DNA from: UBA11612 sp964475755
GTDB taxonomy: Bacteria > Pseudomonadota > Alphaproteobacteria > Rhodospirillales > Rhodospirillaceae
Length of the DNA: 64,000 nt
Direction of reading: 5' to 3'
Assembly (NCBI GenBank): GCA_964475755.1
Contig: CAYYXR010000011.1
Coordinates: 4,026-68,025 of the forward strand
Part shown: in pieces, positions 1 through 10,098 of the stretch
Layout of the letters: each line of letters begins with the position of its first letter
How positions within the stretch are numbered: position 1 is the stretch's first letter
Program-made: the position numbers and the translations under genes
The notes under the pieces: generated by a model
What the model saw: the letters and a program-made list of their open reading frames with translations, nothing else
Told to the model about the DNA's origin: nothing
The model's database searches: none

Positions 1-950
1 ACAGGTAACGTTGAAACATCTGTTTTGCTGGAAATTTCCGATATCAGCGTCGCGTTATGGCGGCCACCACCGGTCACGTAAATGGTCTTTGGAGAACTCG
101 GGCATATCTCCAACGCTATCCGAATACACTCCGCAGTTAGCGCCACGAGTGTAGCGGCACCATCTTCATCGCTCAGAGCATCCAGTGCGTTTGTCTTAAA
201 GTCAAACCGGTCCAGGGACTTTGGAGCGGGCGCGATGAAGTACTCGTGAGATGTTATCTCATCCACATACTTCATTTGTGCCTTGCCCGAAGCTGCCAAT
301 GCGCCATTCATATCCATCTGTTTGTTTTGCCGGCGACGCATCCAATCATCGAGCAGTCCGCCCCCAGGCCCGGTGTCAAAGGCTAGTAGGTCGCCGTTGC
401 CGCCAACCCAGGTGATGTTCGCGACACCTCCAATGTTTAAAACAACGGCGGGCAACTCGACGTCTCTCACCATGTGCTGGTGAAAGACGGGTGCAAGCGG
501 CGCGCCTTGCCCTCCCGCGGCCACGTCCGCTGATCGAAAATCAAATACAACTGGTATTCCGAGGTTTTTTGCAAGCCGGTTGCCATCTCCCATTTGCCAC
601 GTTTGCCGCTGCTGGGGACGGTGCCAAATGGTCTGCCCATGAAAGCCCACGAGATCTATATCGGAAAGGTTCACACCCATTTTGGCCACCAAGGCTCTTA
701 CGGCCTCGGCATGCAGATTTGTCATCTCGACTTCTAGCGCTCCCTCTTCAGCGTGAGCTCCTTTGTCGGGTGCGCTTTCCACAAAATCTACTAATCTTGT
801 TCGGATGCTTGGTTCAAATTCTGACGTCGTGTGCGGACCCAGATTGACGTATTGGAGCCCGTCGGACTCAATAAAAGCAGCGTCGATCCCATCCATGGAC
901 GTGCCGCTCATGAGACCTATCACCTTCAACGGCTTGAAATTAGTGTCCAT
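1..950 (-). CDS. anmK: Anhydro-N-acetylmuramic acid kinase (3' end beyond window)
   Basis: This enzyme phosphorylates and opens 1,6-anhydro-MurNAc during cytoplasmic peptidoglycan recycling, giving MurNAc-6-phosphate. I translated the reverse strand from the ATG at 950 and found about 316 codons open to the window edge. The N-terminal nucleotide-binding motif MSGTSMDGIDAA is at about residues 14-25. It is followed by GFHGQT, a GGVANIT motif and FDTGPGG, all in the family order. The family is usually about 365-370 residues, so roughly 50 C-terminal residues are missing here. It is divergent from tyrS, as in many proteobacteria. The ribosome site before the ATG is weak, so the start is likely but not certain. 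Confidence 0.93.
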   Translation of the reverse strand, partial: MDTNFKPLKVIGLMSGTSMDGIDAAFIESDGLQYVNLGPHTTSEFEPSIRTRLVDFVESAPDKGAHAEEGALEVEMTNLHAEAVRALVAKMGVNLSDIDLVGFHGQTIWHRPQQRQTWQMGDGNRLAKNLGIPVVFDFRSADVAAGGQGAPLAPVFHQHMVRDVELPAVVLNIGGVANITWVGGNGDLLAFDTGPGGGLLDDWMRRRQNKQMDMNGALAASGKAQMKYVDEITSHEYFIAPAPKSLDRFDFKTNALDALSDEDGAATLVALTAECIRIALEICPSSPKTIYVTGGGRHNATLISEISSKTDVSTLP

Positions 951-1006
951 ATATTTACCGGGCGCGTTGTCCAAAATGCGGAGTTGTGTTAACCACCGAT
1001 CCAGTT

Positions 1007-1035
1007 TTCAACCGACCGTTACGTTGATCTATACT
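1007..1035 (+). promoter_or_regulatory. Possible sigma-70 promoter of tyrS
   Basis: A good -10 hexamer TATACT (1030-1035) lies 17 bases after a weak -35 TTCAAC (1007-1012). Transcription would start near 1042, about 30 bases before the tyrS ATG. Only half of the -35 positions match the consensus. Confidence 0.35.
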
Positions 1036-1072
1036 CATCCACTAGTACGGCAACAAGACTCTGAACACTAAA

Positions 1073-2323
1073 ATGGCAACGCACAAGTCAGAATTACTTA
1101 GAACTCTCACATCCAGGGGTTTTCTCCATCAGTGCACGGACTTGGAGACGCTTGACAGCAAGGCCGCATCCGGCTCGATCACTGGATACATTGGCTTTGA
1201 CGCGACTGCCGATAGCTTGCACGTCGGCAACCTCACACAAATTATGATGCTACGCAGAATGCAGGAGACCGGCCACAAGCCTATCGTATTGATGGGTGGG
1301 GGCACCACAAAAGTTGGGGACCCTTCTGGCAAAGACGAAATGCGCAGCCTTCTCGACGACAAGGTAATCGCAAGCAACATTGCGTCTATCAAAGGTATTT
1401 TTAACCAGTTTTTACGGTTTGGAGAGGGGCCGACCGATGCGACACTTGTGAACAATGCGGATTGGCTGGACGACCTAAAATACATTCCATTTTTACGTGA
1501 CGTCGGCCGCCACTTCACAATCAATCGCATGCTGACCATGGACAGTGTGAAGCTGCGCTTGGACAGGCAGCAACCACTGACTTTCCTCGAATTCAATTAC
1601 ATGATTCTGCAGGGCTATGATTTTGTGGAATTGAACAAACGGTTCGGATGCACCCTTCAACTAGGTGGATCTGACCAGTGGGGCAACATTGTCCAGGGCA
1701 CGGACTTGGGACGCCGGTTGCTGGACGCCGAATTATTCGGATTTACCTGTCCGCTTATTACGACGTCGTCGGGCGCAAAAATGGGCAAAACGGCGGCCGG
1801 CGCCGTTTGGCTGAAGCCCGAACGCCTCACTCCCTACGATTACTACCAATTCTGGCGTAATACCGAGGACGCAGACGTCGGCAGATTCCTGAAATTGTTT
1901 ACAGATCTATCGCTCGATGAAATTGCGCGCCTGGAAAAGCTCGAAGGTGCGGAGATCAACGAGGCCAAAAAAGTCCTCGCCATGGAAGCAACGACCTTGC
2001 TCCACGGCACACAGGCCGCCGTAGATGCCGCCGAAACAGCGCGCAAGACCTTTGAACAGGGGGGGGCCGGAGATGACCTACCGACAACCGAGGTACCGGC
2101 TGCTGAGATTGCGTTGGGTATATCCGTTGTGACTCTTTTCCATCGCGCCGGTCTGTCGAGCAGCAATGGCGAAACGCGCCGCCTCATCCGTGGAGGAGGC
2201 GCAAAAATCAATGACCAGAAGGTGGACGATGAAGCATTCGTTGTCACTGGTGAGCACGCAATGAAAGGCTTGATAAAGCTTAGTGCCGGCAGAAAGCGGC
2301 ATGCCCTCGTAAGGGTGATTTAA
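1073..2323 (+). CDS. tyrS: Tyrosyl-tRNA synthetase
   Basis: Class I aminoacyl-tRNA synthetase that charges tRNA-Tyr in the cytoplasm. The protein has 416 residues, a normal length for the bacterial TyrRS-1 type. The HIGH-equivalent motif is HVGN (residues 50-53), and the KMSKS-equivalent is KMGKT (236-240). The tyrosine-pocket segment NYMILQGYDF and the GGSDQWGN motif (198-205) lie between them. An S4-like RNA-binding domain fills about residues 350-416. The ATG at 1073 gives the expected N-terminus. Its stop is five bases from the stop of the converging AsmA-like gene. Confidence 0.97.
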   Translation: MATHKSELLRTLTSRGFLHQCTDLETLDSKAASGSITGYIGFDATADSLHVGNLTQIMMLRRMQETGHKPIVLMGGGTTKVGDPSGKDEMRSLLDDKVIASNIASIKGIFNQFLRFGEGPTDATLVNNADWLDDLKYIPFLRDVGRHFTINRMLTMDSVKLRLDRQQPLTFLEFNYMILQGYDFVELNKRFGCTLQLGGSDQWGNIVQGTDLGRRLLDAELFGFTCPLITTSSGAKMGKTAAGAVWLKPERLTPYDYYQFWRNTEDADVGRFLKLFTDLSLDEIARLEKLEGAEINEAKKVLAMEATTLLHGTQAAVDAAETARKTFEQGGAGDDLPTTEVPAAEIALGISVVTLFHRAGLSSSNGETRRLIRGGGAKINDQKVDDEAFVVTGEHAMKGLIKLSAGRKRHALVRVI

Positions 2324-2328
2324 CCAAT

Positions 2329-5300
2329 CTACTGATTTTTCCGCGTGTCGGGATCCGAAGCCGGCGTGGACTCTTGGTCATTTGGCGAGGGCACCGCATA
2401 GGCCTCCTGCGGATTAGACTTAAAGATATCAAATATATGCCTCAGGAACCCCGGCGCGAATGCGGCAAGAGGGTTTACGGTTGGCTGAGCCGTTTCCACG
2501 TTTCCTCGATAGCTATAGGTTGCAGCGAATATACCGCTATCCTCATCTCCTGCCGTAAAAAGATCACCCAAAAGAGGAATGGAATTCAGTGCGGAATTGA
2601 ATGTGTATGCCGGAATGAGCGTGCCGTCGAAATTCATCATTGATGTGTTGAAATTGTACTGCCCTTGACCAGTCAATCCAAGCGAACTGCCGAACATCCC
2701 GCCGTCTTCAATGCTCAAGGACGAGTTTGCGTACGAAAACGGAACCCTTAGTGTGTCGAACGATATTCCCTCGCCCCGCAACTCGTCGAGGATGCCAGTT
2801 AAGGAAGCGACAGATAGCAATCGTGCAACAATCGGCGCATCGACAAGCTTGAAGTCTTCCATTTTCGCTATCCCGGAAACTATCCCGGACTCAGATAGAT
2901 CACCGGAAATTTGCAGGTTTCCACCCTCAATGTCGCCAAACACACCAAGCGCCCGGAGAACGCGCCCGCCGTTTGGACTATGACCTTCAAAGCTTCTCTC
3001 ATCTTCATTTGAATGAAGTGAAACTTCAAAGGGAATGGATTCATCTATCTCGCTGCGAAATTCGACAGCCCGCACTCCGTCCTGTTCACTGTCAAACGAG
3101 AACTCAACGTTGTTAAATTCTGAATGAGGCGACATCCACACCCGGTCAAAGCTGGCCGTGATTGAAGTTGGAGTGCTTTGATTGGGCTTGAGGTGATTAT
3201 TTTCTCCATTTGAGCCGTTGTTGTTCAACGAAAGCTCCTTCAACAGAGAATTAGCATTCAAAGCCGGCCCACCGATTTCGATAAAGCTTTTCCCCGCTTC
3301 ATCAACTTCAACGTTTGCTTCGATACGCGAGTCACCGATGATGCTCGAATCCAATCTAAGGAATTTTAGTTTCGTGTCTTTGGAGAACACCACATTTCCA
3401 GATGCCTTAAGGTCCTCGCCCGACATGACTTCAAACGAATCAATTGAATCGAGGCGCCCATCTACAAAAGTGGCTTGCACATTTGACCGCGCCGCAACAC
3501 CCGGCTCCTTGCGCCAGCTCAACTCGGGTAAAGAGACGACGGGCTCCGAGAGATCAATATTGGCAACGAGAGTCCCGTTTGCCTCACGGTCCACCGTGTA
3601 AACAACATCGGCCGAGACGGGGCCATCTATGTAAGGCGGCGTGAAAGGCGGAACAGACAGGCCGACCTTCGGCCGGTTTTCATTATTTACGGTCGCCTGG
3701 ATGTCATACCGGCTTCTGAATTCTCCACCGATGAAATTTTCGCGCCAGCTTATCTTCGCTGGGATATCACCAAGCTCAATGCCACCAGACACGTCCATTC
3801 CGTTGCGATCCAGATTCACAAAAACATCGCCATTCGTTAGCGGCAGATTGAAAGCTACTTCAGGGACCTTGGCATTGATTATTGATGCTTCCACCTGAAT
3901 ATCGACCTGATCAAGTTTGAGATCTTTGACCAACGGAAAGTCCAGAGCCATCTTGATAACAGCGTTACCATCAGCCCCGGCCGCATCCATCCCAACTGCC
4001 GATGCATAGGCAAAGGGTTCGTTGTCAATAAGTCTCATAACGGCGCCAAAATTTCCGACCACATCTATATCAAAGTCGGCCAACTCCTCGCCCTTTTCAC
4101 CAAGATTATGCATCCGAAGCCGACCACCGCTGACTCGAAGGCCCTCTAACGCGAGAGAATCAGGAATTTCGCCGTTGTCCAGATCAATGACGACCTCTTT
4201 GAGTCCCATGGTTAAGAGGCCTCCTGCCTTTTCTACCCATGGCATACCTTGAATATATTGAACCTCCACGTCGTGCAGTTGGGATGTGAGACGTAACTCC
4301 GTCGCCGTAACATCCTCAAGGCTGGACCCCGCTAAATGAAGAGAGACGTTCGTCTCTGAAAGGCCACCTCCCGAAAGATTTTTGGCGATCCAACTGCTCG
4401 TGTTGGGCTTCACGCCATCAGGCCAATACGTCTTTAAGGCTTCAATGGGCAACTCATCCATCGTCGCGCGGACATTTATCGAAGGTTGAGAGTTCAAATC
4501 TCTCCCAATTGCGGACATTTGTATTGTTGGAGAGTGCTCGTCGCCACAGTCGAGCACGGCCACGAATCGCTCGACCTCAATCGAATTCAGCGAGGGGCCA
4601 GCGTTTCCTTTTAGACTTATATTCTTGACCGGATACTCAAACGCCATTTCCGATATATTGCTTATGCGGCCTGAGTCGCCGGAAACATTGAAATCAATGG
4701 CCTCAATGACCGCACCGTTTTGCTGCAACGACAATTCTGCCGACACCCCACCACTTAAGCTGATCTCAACCATTGAGAGAACCGAAAGCTGAGGTGCCAA
4801 GTCGGCAACACGGGAGGGGCTAAAATTCTCGATGCTAAAATCCAAACTGAGACGATTTGTTTCGCTGAGGTAATGGCCGACGGCACTTGCGTCCCAATTT
4901 TTACCATCCTCGGACACCAACAAATTCGCTCGCAACTGAACTCCGGCGTCATCCCTTTCAAAACCGAGCTCCGCATTGGGCGCCAACCAACGCCGTCCCG
5001 TCACCTCATCGATCAACATCAATGTCGTGCCGTCGATGGCGACTGAATTGAGATAACCCGATGGATTAGCCGAACTCGCTTGCTCGCCAAGCGCGTCTAT
5101 CATAGATGCAAACAAAGCCGTGCCGCTTGCTCGTTCGCTTTCATCTCTGCCGGCAACGCTCTGCACGCCCAATGCAAAAGTGCCGTCCTTACGATGCACA
5201 AATCGAATGATAGGATTGGAAAGAATAATTTTCTCAGGCGCGACGTCTCCGCGCGCGAGCGCAGGTACGCTTAAGTACGCGCTCATGCTAGGAAGACCGG

Positions 5301-5574
5301 CAATTACATTGCCTGTCTCATCCTGAACTCTAACGTCTCGAACAGTGAGCAAGGGTTGGCCCTTGAATCCTGCCCAACGAAACTCGGCATGTTCGATTGT
5401 GATTCGATAGCCAGGGTCAAAACTTTCGAGGGCGCTTGCCACATAGGGCGCAATAAGACTGATCGTGACAGGCCCCTGACTTAGCCTCCACGCCAACACG
5501 CCCACGCCTAACACCGCAAAGAGCAATACGGCCTCAAGGACGCGCAGCAGATATTTAACCGCTCCGTGTGCCAA
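2329..5574 (-). CDS. AsmA/YhdP-like large envelope protein (DUF3971 type)
   Basis: A 1081-residue protein with one N-terminal membrane segment (about residues 8-30), followed by a long beta-rich periplasmic part. The alternating DVRV..L.D..G patterns and repeated FDxxxV segments are typical of the AsmA/YhdP/TamB repeating beta-groove family. From established knowledge, that family moves or partitions phospholipids between inner and outer membranes. Residues near 880-1000 (GGNLQISGDLSESGIVSG, then a final FDGTLIPAYTFNS segment) match the AsmA-like C-terminal region. The first usable start is TTG at 5574, with GGAG about ten bases upstream. It is divergent from glnE. The family call is by pattern, and the exact cargo is unknown. 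Confidence 0.78.
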   Translation of the reverse strand: MAHGAVKYLLRVLEAVLLFAVLGVGVLAWRLSQGPVTISLIAPYVASALESFDPGYRITIEHAEFRWAGFKGQPLLTVRDVRVQDETGNVIAGLPSMSAYLSVPALARGDVAPEKIILSNPIIRFVHRKDGTFALGVQSVAGRDESERASGTALFASMIDALGEQASSANPSGYLNSVAIDGTTLMLIDEVTGRRWLAPNAELGFERDDAGVQLRANLLVSEDGKNWDASAVGHYLSETNRLSLDFSIENFSPSRVADLAPQLSVLSMVEISLSGGVSAELSLQQNGAVIEAIDFNVSGDSGRISNISEMAFEYPVKNISLKGNAGPSLNSIEVERFVAVLDCGDEHSPTIQMSAIGRDLNSQPSINVRATMDELPIEALKTYWPDGVKPNTSSWIAKNLSGGGLSETNVSLHLAGSSLEDVTATELRLTSQLHDVEVQYIQGMPWVEKAGGLLTMGLKEVVIDLDNGEIPDSLALEGLRVSGGRLRMHNLGEKGEELADFDIDVVGNFGAVMRLIDNEPFAYASAVGMDAAGADGNAVIKMALDFPLVKDLKLDQVDIQVEASIINAKVPEVAFNLPLTNGDVFVNLDRNGMDVSGGIELGDIPAKISWRENFIGGEFRSRYDIQATVNNENRPKVGLSVPPFTPPYIDGPVSADVVYTVDREANGTLVANIDLSEPVVSLPELSWRKEPGVAARSNVQATFVDGRLDSIDSFEVMSGEDLKASGNVVFSKDTKLKFLRLDSSIIGDSRIEANVEVDEAGKSFIEIGGPALNANSLLKELSLNNNGSNGENNHLKPNQSTPTSITASFDRVWMSPHSEFNNVEFSFDSEQDGVRAVEFRSEIDESIPFEVSLHSNEDERSFEGHSPNGGRVLRALGVFGDIEGGNLQISGDLSESGIVSGIAKMEDFKLVDAPIVARLLSVASLTGILDELRGEGISFDTLRVPFSYANSSLSIEDGGMFGSSLGLTGQGQYNFNTSMMNFDGTLIPAYTFNSALNSIPLLGDLFTAGDEDSGIFAATYSYRGNVETAQPTVNPLAAFAPGFLRHIFDIFKSNPQEAYAVPSPNDQESTPASDPDTRKNQ

Positions 5575-5739
5575 TTTTTATTTTCTCCGGCCGTTCGGCG
5601 CCAGACTATAGCCCCACGTCAAATTACCGCTCTCGCAGCAGGGTCGAGAGCGTCGTGGCGCCTTTCCTACCCGGCTTGACCACGAACTATCTATATCTCA
5701 CTGTTCGGTTAATGAACATACAATGGACTGGATCACGCA

Positions 5740-8667
5740 TTGATTTCATTACCAAATTTACCCCTGCCAAAGTCGCTTTCTCCCACGCTGTCAAAGGCGG
5801 CGCGGAAAGATTGGTTAATATCGGCGCAGAAAATGGAGGAAATGGGGCAGTGGCTCGATTCAGCCTTAAGCCATGAGGACATTGGTCAGCTCACGGACGG
5901 CATTTTTGGTGCGAGTCCCTATCTGAGTGACCTTTTGGTCAGATACCCCGAGGTTTTCAGGGCAGTCATTGAAAATGGACCCGAAAGACCTCTCAGCAAG
6001 ATCATCGAAAATCTGAATGACGGCACTACCGACGCATTCAAAGACGCCATGACCCACCTTAGAGATGCGAAGGCACAGGCATCTCTCATCATCGGATTGG
6101 CCGATCTCTCAAATCTATGGTCGGTTGTCGAAGTGATCCGTTCACTCTCGGAGCTGGCAGATGCGTGCGTAAGCTATGCGGTTCGCACATTATTACTACA
6201 GGCTCATAACGCGGGTCATCTGCAATTACCTGACCCAGAGCAACCTCAAGGACGTTCTGGTTACGCTGTGCTCGCAATGGGCAAGTTGGGCGCCTTTGAG
6301 TTAAACTACTCTTCTGATATCGATTTGTTTGTTTTCTTCGATGAAGATGTATTTCCCTACGTCGGAAAAAAATCTCCAAACGAATTTGCGGTAACGATAA
6401 CCAAGGACCTTGTCCGATTACTGCATGAGCGCATTGCAAATCGGTATGTTTTTAGAACTGATCTTCGGCTGCGCCCGGACCCAGGTTCTACAGCCATCGC
6501 GGTTTCCCGAGAGGCTGCTCAGATATACTACGAAAGCTATGGTCAGAATTGGGAGCGCGCAGCCTTCATTAAAGCCCGCCCGATTGCCGGGGACAAGAAG
6601 ATCGCCGAAGGATTTCTGAAAGAACTGCAACCCTTTATTTGGCGCAAGTCTCTAGATTTTTATGCCATTCAAGACATTCAATCGATCAAGCGTCAAATTT
6701 ATGCGCACAAGGGCGGCAGCACCGTCGAAGTCGCGGGTCACAACATAAAGCTCGGCCGAGGCGGAATTCGAGAAATAGAATTTTACGCTCAAATCCAGCA
6801 ACTTATTTGGGGAGGCCGTTTTCCTGAAGCCCGCGTCCCGCAAACGTTGGCCGCACTATTCACGCTCGCAAATCTCGATTTCGTTCCCCAAGAAACGTTA
6901 AAAGAACTGAGTGAATGCTACCTGTATCTAAGAAAGGTGGAGCACCGTCTTCAAATGATTGCGGACGAGCAAACACAAACGTTGCCGGCCGAAGCCGAGA
7001 AACTAGAAATATTTGCCGCCTTTATGGGTTACGACTCATTGGGGGCATTTTCCGAGGAGTTGACCGGCGTCTTGAAGACGGTTGAAAAACATTACGCGCT
7101 TCTATTTGAAGATTCTCCGACACTGGCGGTTGAGGGAAATTTGGTTTTTACGGGAACTGAAGATGATCCCGATACCGTTGCGACCTTGGCACGGCTCGGG
7201 TTCCATAACCCAAGCATGGTGATTCAAACTGTCCGCACCTGGCACCACGGCAGATACCGATCAACACGCAGTGACCGCGCGCGCCAGTTGCTTACAGAGA
7301 TTATGCCGAATTTATTGAGTGCGTTTGGCAAAACAAACCAACCGGACACGGCGCTTTTGCGATTTGACCGATGTCTTGCGGCGCTGCACGCCGGGGTACC
7401 TATCCTCTCCGTCTTTTACTCCAACCCCCAACTTCTGGAGCTTGTCGGTGAGATCATGGGCGACGCCCCCCGCCTGGCCGACCACCTTAGCCGCCGCCCA
7501 GCCCTTCTGGACTACGTATTGGAGCCCGATTTCTATAGGCCAATTGGGGATCTAAAGGTGCTGGCCGATGACTTGAACGCGATGCTGGAGGCAGCCGGCT
7601 CCTTTGAAGACGTCCTCGATATTTGCCGTAGATGGGCCAATGATCAGCGCTTTCGGGTCGGCGTTCAATGTATGCGAAATATTTTGGATCCGATCATCGC
7701 TGCTGAGCACCTTTCGGATGTGGCTGAGGCCGTGATCTTGAAATTGACCCCCATTGTAATTAACGAATTTGAACGCCAGTTCGGCAATATCGAAGGGGGG
7801 GCTTATGCCCTCGTTGCATACGGAAAATTGGGCAGCCGAGAGCTCACGCCAACCTCCGATTTGGATCTAATCGCGATATATGATGCTGATTTAGACGCCT
7901 ATTCTGCTGGCGGTGCCAAATCTCTTCCGGCATCGGCATATTACATCCGGCTAACCCAGCGTCTTGTCACGGCTTTTACATCGTTGACGCAAGAAGGGGT
8001 TTTATATGAGCTGGATCTACGCCTCAGGCCCAATGGCGACAAAGGCCCCCTCGCTTCAAGCTTGCTCGCTTTCGATCAATATCAGGGAAAAGACGCCTGG
8101 ACCTGGGAGCACATGGCTCTGACCCGCGCAAGAGTGGTATTTGATTCGAACAATATTGAAAAACAAATCGGCGCCATCATTTCAAGATCGCTTTCTCTAC
8201 CGAGAGATTCATCAAAGCTGCTCCAAGAAGTTGCGAGTATGCGCGCAAGAATGCGTAAGGAGCAGAAACCCGGCGGCGAATGGGACGTCAAAAAAGTTCA
8301 GGGCGGCCTTATTGACTGTGATTTTGTTGTGCAATTCCTCCTGCTCAAGTATCCACAGACTCAAAGTCAAATTAGTGATTTAAGTGGCCTGTTGGACAAA
8401 CTTGTTGCCTTGCACGGCCTTAAAAAAGACCAAGCTAAAGTACTTCTTGAAGGCACTAAATTTTGGTCGCGGCTACAATTCATGCTTCGATTGACCACCG
8501 AAGGAAATCCCTTCACAAACGAGTTGTCAGATGGACTGAAAGACAAACTGGTAGCAGCTGTTGGAGAAAAGACCTTTGAAGATTTAGAGAATAAAAAGGC
8601 AGAGGTATCCGAATCGATATATCAATTGTTCCAGGCAACCATCGGCGACCCCTCGGAAACATCATAA
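5740..8667 (+). CDS. glnE: Bifunctional glutamine synthetase adenylyltransferase/adenylyl-removing enzyme
   Basis: GlnE attaches AMP to and removes it from glutamine synthetase in response to PII signalling, and so sets ammonium assimilation. The 975-residue protein carries two nucleotidyltransferase domains. The N-terminal deadenylylating one has GKLGAFELNYSSDID (181-195). The C-terminal adenylylating one has YGKLGSRELTPTSDLDL near residue 700. The length fits the family. No in-frame ATG lies upstream of the conserved region before a stop at 5713, so TTG at 5740 is the first plausible start. A cistron boundary of about 50 bases separates it from the peroxiredoxin gene. Confidence 0.95.
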   Translation: MISLPNLPLPKSLSPTLSKAARKDWLISAQKMEEMGQWLDSALSHEDIGQLTDGIFGASPYLSDLLVRYPEVFRAVIENGPERPLSKIIENLNDGTTDAFKDAMTHLRDAKAQASLIIGLADLSNLWSVVEVIRSLSELADACVSYAVRTLLLQAHNAGHLQLPDPEQPQGRSGYAVLAMGKLGAFELNYSSDIDLFVFFDEDVFPYVGKKSPNEFAVTITKDLVRLLHERIANRYVFRTDLRLRPDPGSTAIAVSREAAQIYYESYGQNWERAAFIKARPIAGDKKIAEGFLKELQPFIWRKSLDFYAIQDIQSIKRQIYAHKGGSTVEVAGHNIKLGRGGIREIEFYAQIQQLIWGGRFPEARVPQTLAALFTLANLDFVPQETLKELSECYLYLRKVEHRLQMIADEQTQTLPAEAEKLEIFAAFMGYDSLGAFSEELTGVLKTVEKHYALLFEDSPTLAVEGNLVFTGTEDDPDTVATLARLGFHNPSMVIQTVRTWHHGRYRSTRSDRARQLLTEIMPNLLSAFGKTNQPDTALLRFDRCLAALHAGVPILSVFYSNPQLLELVGEIMGDAPRLADHLSRRPALLDYVLEPDFYRPIGDLKVLADDLNAMLEAAGSFEDVLDICRRWANDQRFRVGVQCMRNILDPIIAAEHLSDVAEAVILKLTPIVINEFERQFGNIEGGAYALVAYGKLGSRELTPTSDLDLIAIYDADLDAYSAGGAKSLPASAYYIRLTQRLVTAFTSLTQEGVLYELDLRLRPNGDKGPLASSLLAFDQYQGKDAWTWEHMALTRARVVFDSNNIEKQIGAIISRSLSLPRDSSKLLQEVASMRARMRKEQKPGGEWDVKKVQGGLIDCDFVVQFLLLKYPQTQSQISDLSGLLDKLVALHGLKKDQAKVLLEGTKFWSRLQFMLRLTTEGNPFTNELSDGLKDKLVAAVGEKTFEDLENKKAEVSESIYQLFQATIGDPSETS

Positions 8668-8720
8668 AAATTTGAGCACGTGAGTCATTAACCGTTTAAT
8701 TTGAAATATTGGAATTACCA

Positions 8721-9296
8721 ATGGCACAAAAAGTAAAGCCAAAAACTAAGAAAAAATCTAAGGCTAAGAGCGCCGGCCCAAAAAAACCGGCGACATCTAA
8801 AAAACGCGAGCCGAATGCCAAGTCCGACGCAGGCTCGCTTGAGGGAAAAAGAGCACCGTCGTTCTCTGTTGCCACCGATAAAGGCCAGACGATATCGCTC
8901 TCCAAGCTTCGCGGGAAGAATGTTGTTCTCTACTTTTATCCAAAGGACAACACACCCGGATGCACCACCGAGGGCCTGGACTTTACCAAGCTTCTGCCAA
9001 GCTTTTCGCGGCAAAATGCGGTGGTCATTGGTGTTTCAAAAGACAGCACCGACAGCCATAAGAAATTTCGGGATAAGCAGGGACTGAAGATCGAACTGGG
9101 CTCAGACCCTGACGGAAGCATATGTAATGCATTTGGCGTATGGAAGAAAAAGAGCCTTTATGGCCGCACCTTCATGGGCATTGAACGCTCGACGTTCCTC
9201 ATAGATGCAAAGGGCAAAATCGTAAGGGAATGGCGTAAAGTTAAGGTTGCGGGACATGCGCAAGCCGTGCTGGACGCACTGAAAGACGCTGCGTGA
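8721..9296 (+). CDS. bcp: Peroxiredoxin, Bcp/PrxQ type, with Lys-rich N-terminal extension
   Basis: Thiol peroxidase of the AhpC/TSA superfamily that reduces hydroperoxides. The thioredoxin-fold core begins near residue 40. The peroxidatic cysteine is Cys81 in PGCTTEG. The resolving Cys found five residues later in E. coli Bcp is replaced by Leu (CTTEGLDF). Another Cys is present at about 135 (SICNAF). The first ~35 residues are an unusual Lys/Ala/Ser tail, with a run such as KPKTKKKSKAKS, absent from the usual ~150-residue Bcp. The ATG at 8721 was chosen over the TTG at 8709 because GGAA lies at a suitable distance upstream. Its stop overlaps the GTG start of the next gene, so the two are probably translated together. 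Confidence 0.9.
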   Translation: MAQKVKPKTKKKSKAKSAGPKKPATSKKREPNAKSDAGSLEGKRAPSFSVATDKGQTISLSKLRGKNVVLYFYPKDNTPGCTTEGLDFTKLLPSFSRQNAVVIGVSKDSTDSHKKFRDKQGLKIELGSDPDGSICNAFGVWKKKSLYGRTFMGIERSTFLIDAKGKIVREWRKVKVAGHAQAVLDALKDAA

Positions 9297-10084
9297 ACAC
9301 CCCGCGCTCGTTGGCTGAATCTGCCGTTAACGTTCTAACGACAGCCAATCCTTCTGAAAAAGTAGAGAGCACTTACCTATTTGCGTCTCAATGGCGACGT
9401 GGTGATTTCCCGGTTGGAGAGAGCACACCTCCCACTCGCCCGGCTCGACCGGCGAAGCCGATGCTTTGCGCGCCCGGCGAAATGCCAAAACGCTCTACCG
9501 GACCAAAAGGCCGTATCGCGTTGGTCCATGCCTTGGCGCACATCGAACTCAATGCCATCGATCTAGCGTGGGACATCATCGCGCGCTTTACCGGCCATGA
9601 TCTTCCAAAATCATTTTATGACGATTGGGTCGAGGTCGCGGAGGAAGAAGCCAAACATTTTGAAGAACTGGCCAATCGATTGCGTGACCTAGACGTTACC
9701 TACGGGGATCTTCCTGCCCACGACGGACTATGGGAAGCAGCCGAGATCACATCGAAAAGCTTACCCGCCAGGCTCGCCTTAATCCCCATGACGCTGGAAG
9801 CCCGTGGAATCGATACGACCCCTAATACTATAGAGCGTCTTAAACGCGCCGGAGACGAAAAAACAGTTGCCGTCCTGAGCACAATCTACAACGACGAGAT
9901 CAAACACTTGACCATAGGTGTTCGCTGGTTTGAATACATCTCGGCTAAAGACAAATTCGATTCTCCGACCGAATACAAACGCCTGCTGGGCAAATACTTC
10001 CGGGGGACACCCAAAGGACCATTCAATTTACAGGCCCGTGAGCGCGCAGGTATGAATCGCAGATATTTAGAGCCCTGGATGTAA
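9293..10084 (+). CDS. DUF455 ferritin-like protein
   Basis: A 263-residue protein of the DUF455 group of ferritin-like four-helix proteins. Candidate di-iron ligands occur as paired motifs: HALAHIELNAIDLAWD in one helix, EEEAKHFEELANRL in the next, then MTLEARGID, and finally YNDEIKHLTIGVRWF. This E, ExxH, E, ExxH spacing is what ferritin-like carboxylate-bridged di-iron proteins show. The substrate is not known to me. The start is GTG at 9293 inside a GTGA overlap with the peroxiredoxin stop. The pairing with an oxidant-removing enzyme suggests, but does not prove, a role in redox or damage control. Confidence 0.85.
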   Translation: MNTPRSLAESAVNVLTTANPSEKVESTYLFASQWRRGDFPVGESTPPTRPARPAKPMLCAPGEMPKRSTGPKGRIALVHALAHIELNAIDLAWDIIARFTGHDLPKSFYDDWVEVAEEEAKHFEELANRLRDLDVTYGDLPAHDGLWEAAEITSKSLPARLALIPMTLEARGIDTTPNTIERLKRAGDEKTVAVLSTIYNDEIKHLTIGVRWFEYISAKDKFDSPTEYKRLLGKYFRGTPKGPFNLQARERAGMNRRYLEPWM

Positions 10085-10098
10085 TGCTTCGCAAAATT

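Noticed and set aside
1129..1596. Long open frames opposite tyrS and other real genes
   Set aside because: They are antisense shadows of strongly supported genes without ribosome sites or recognisable domains.
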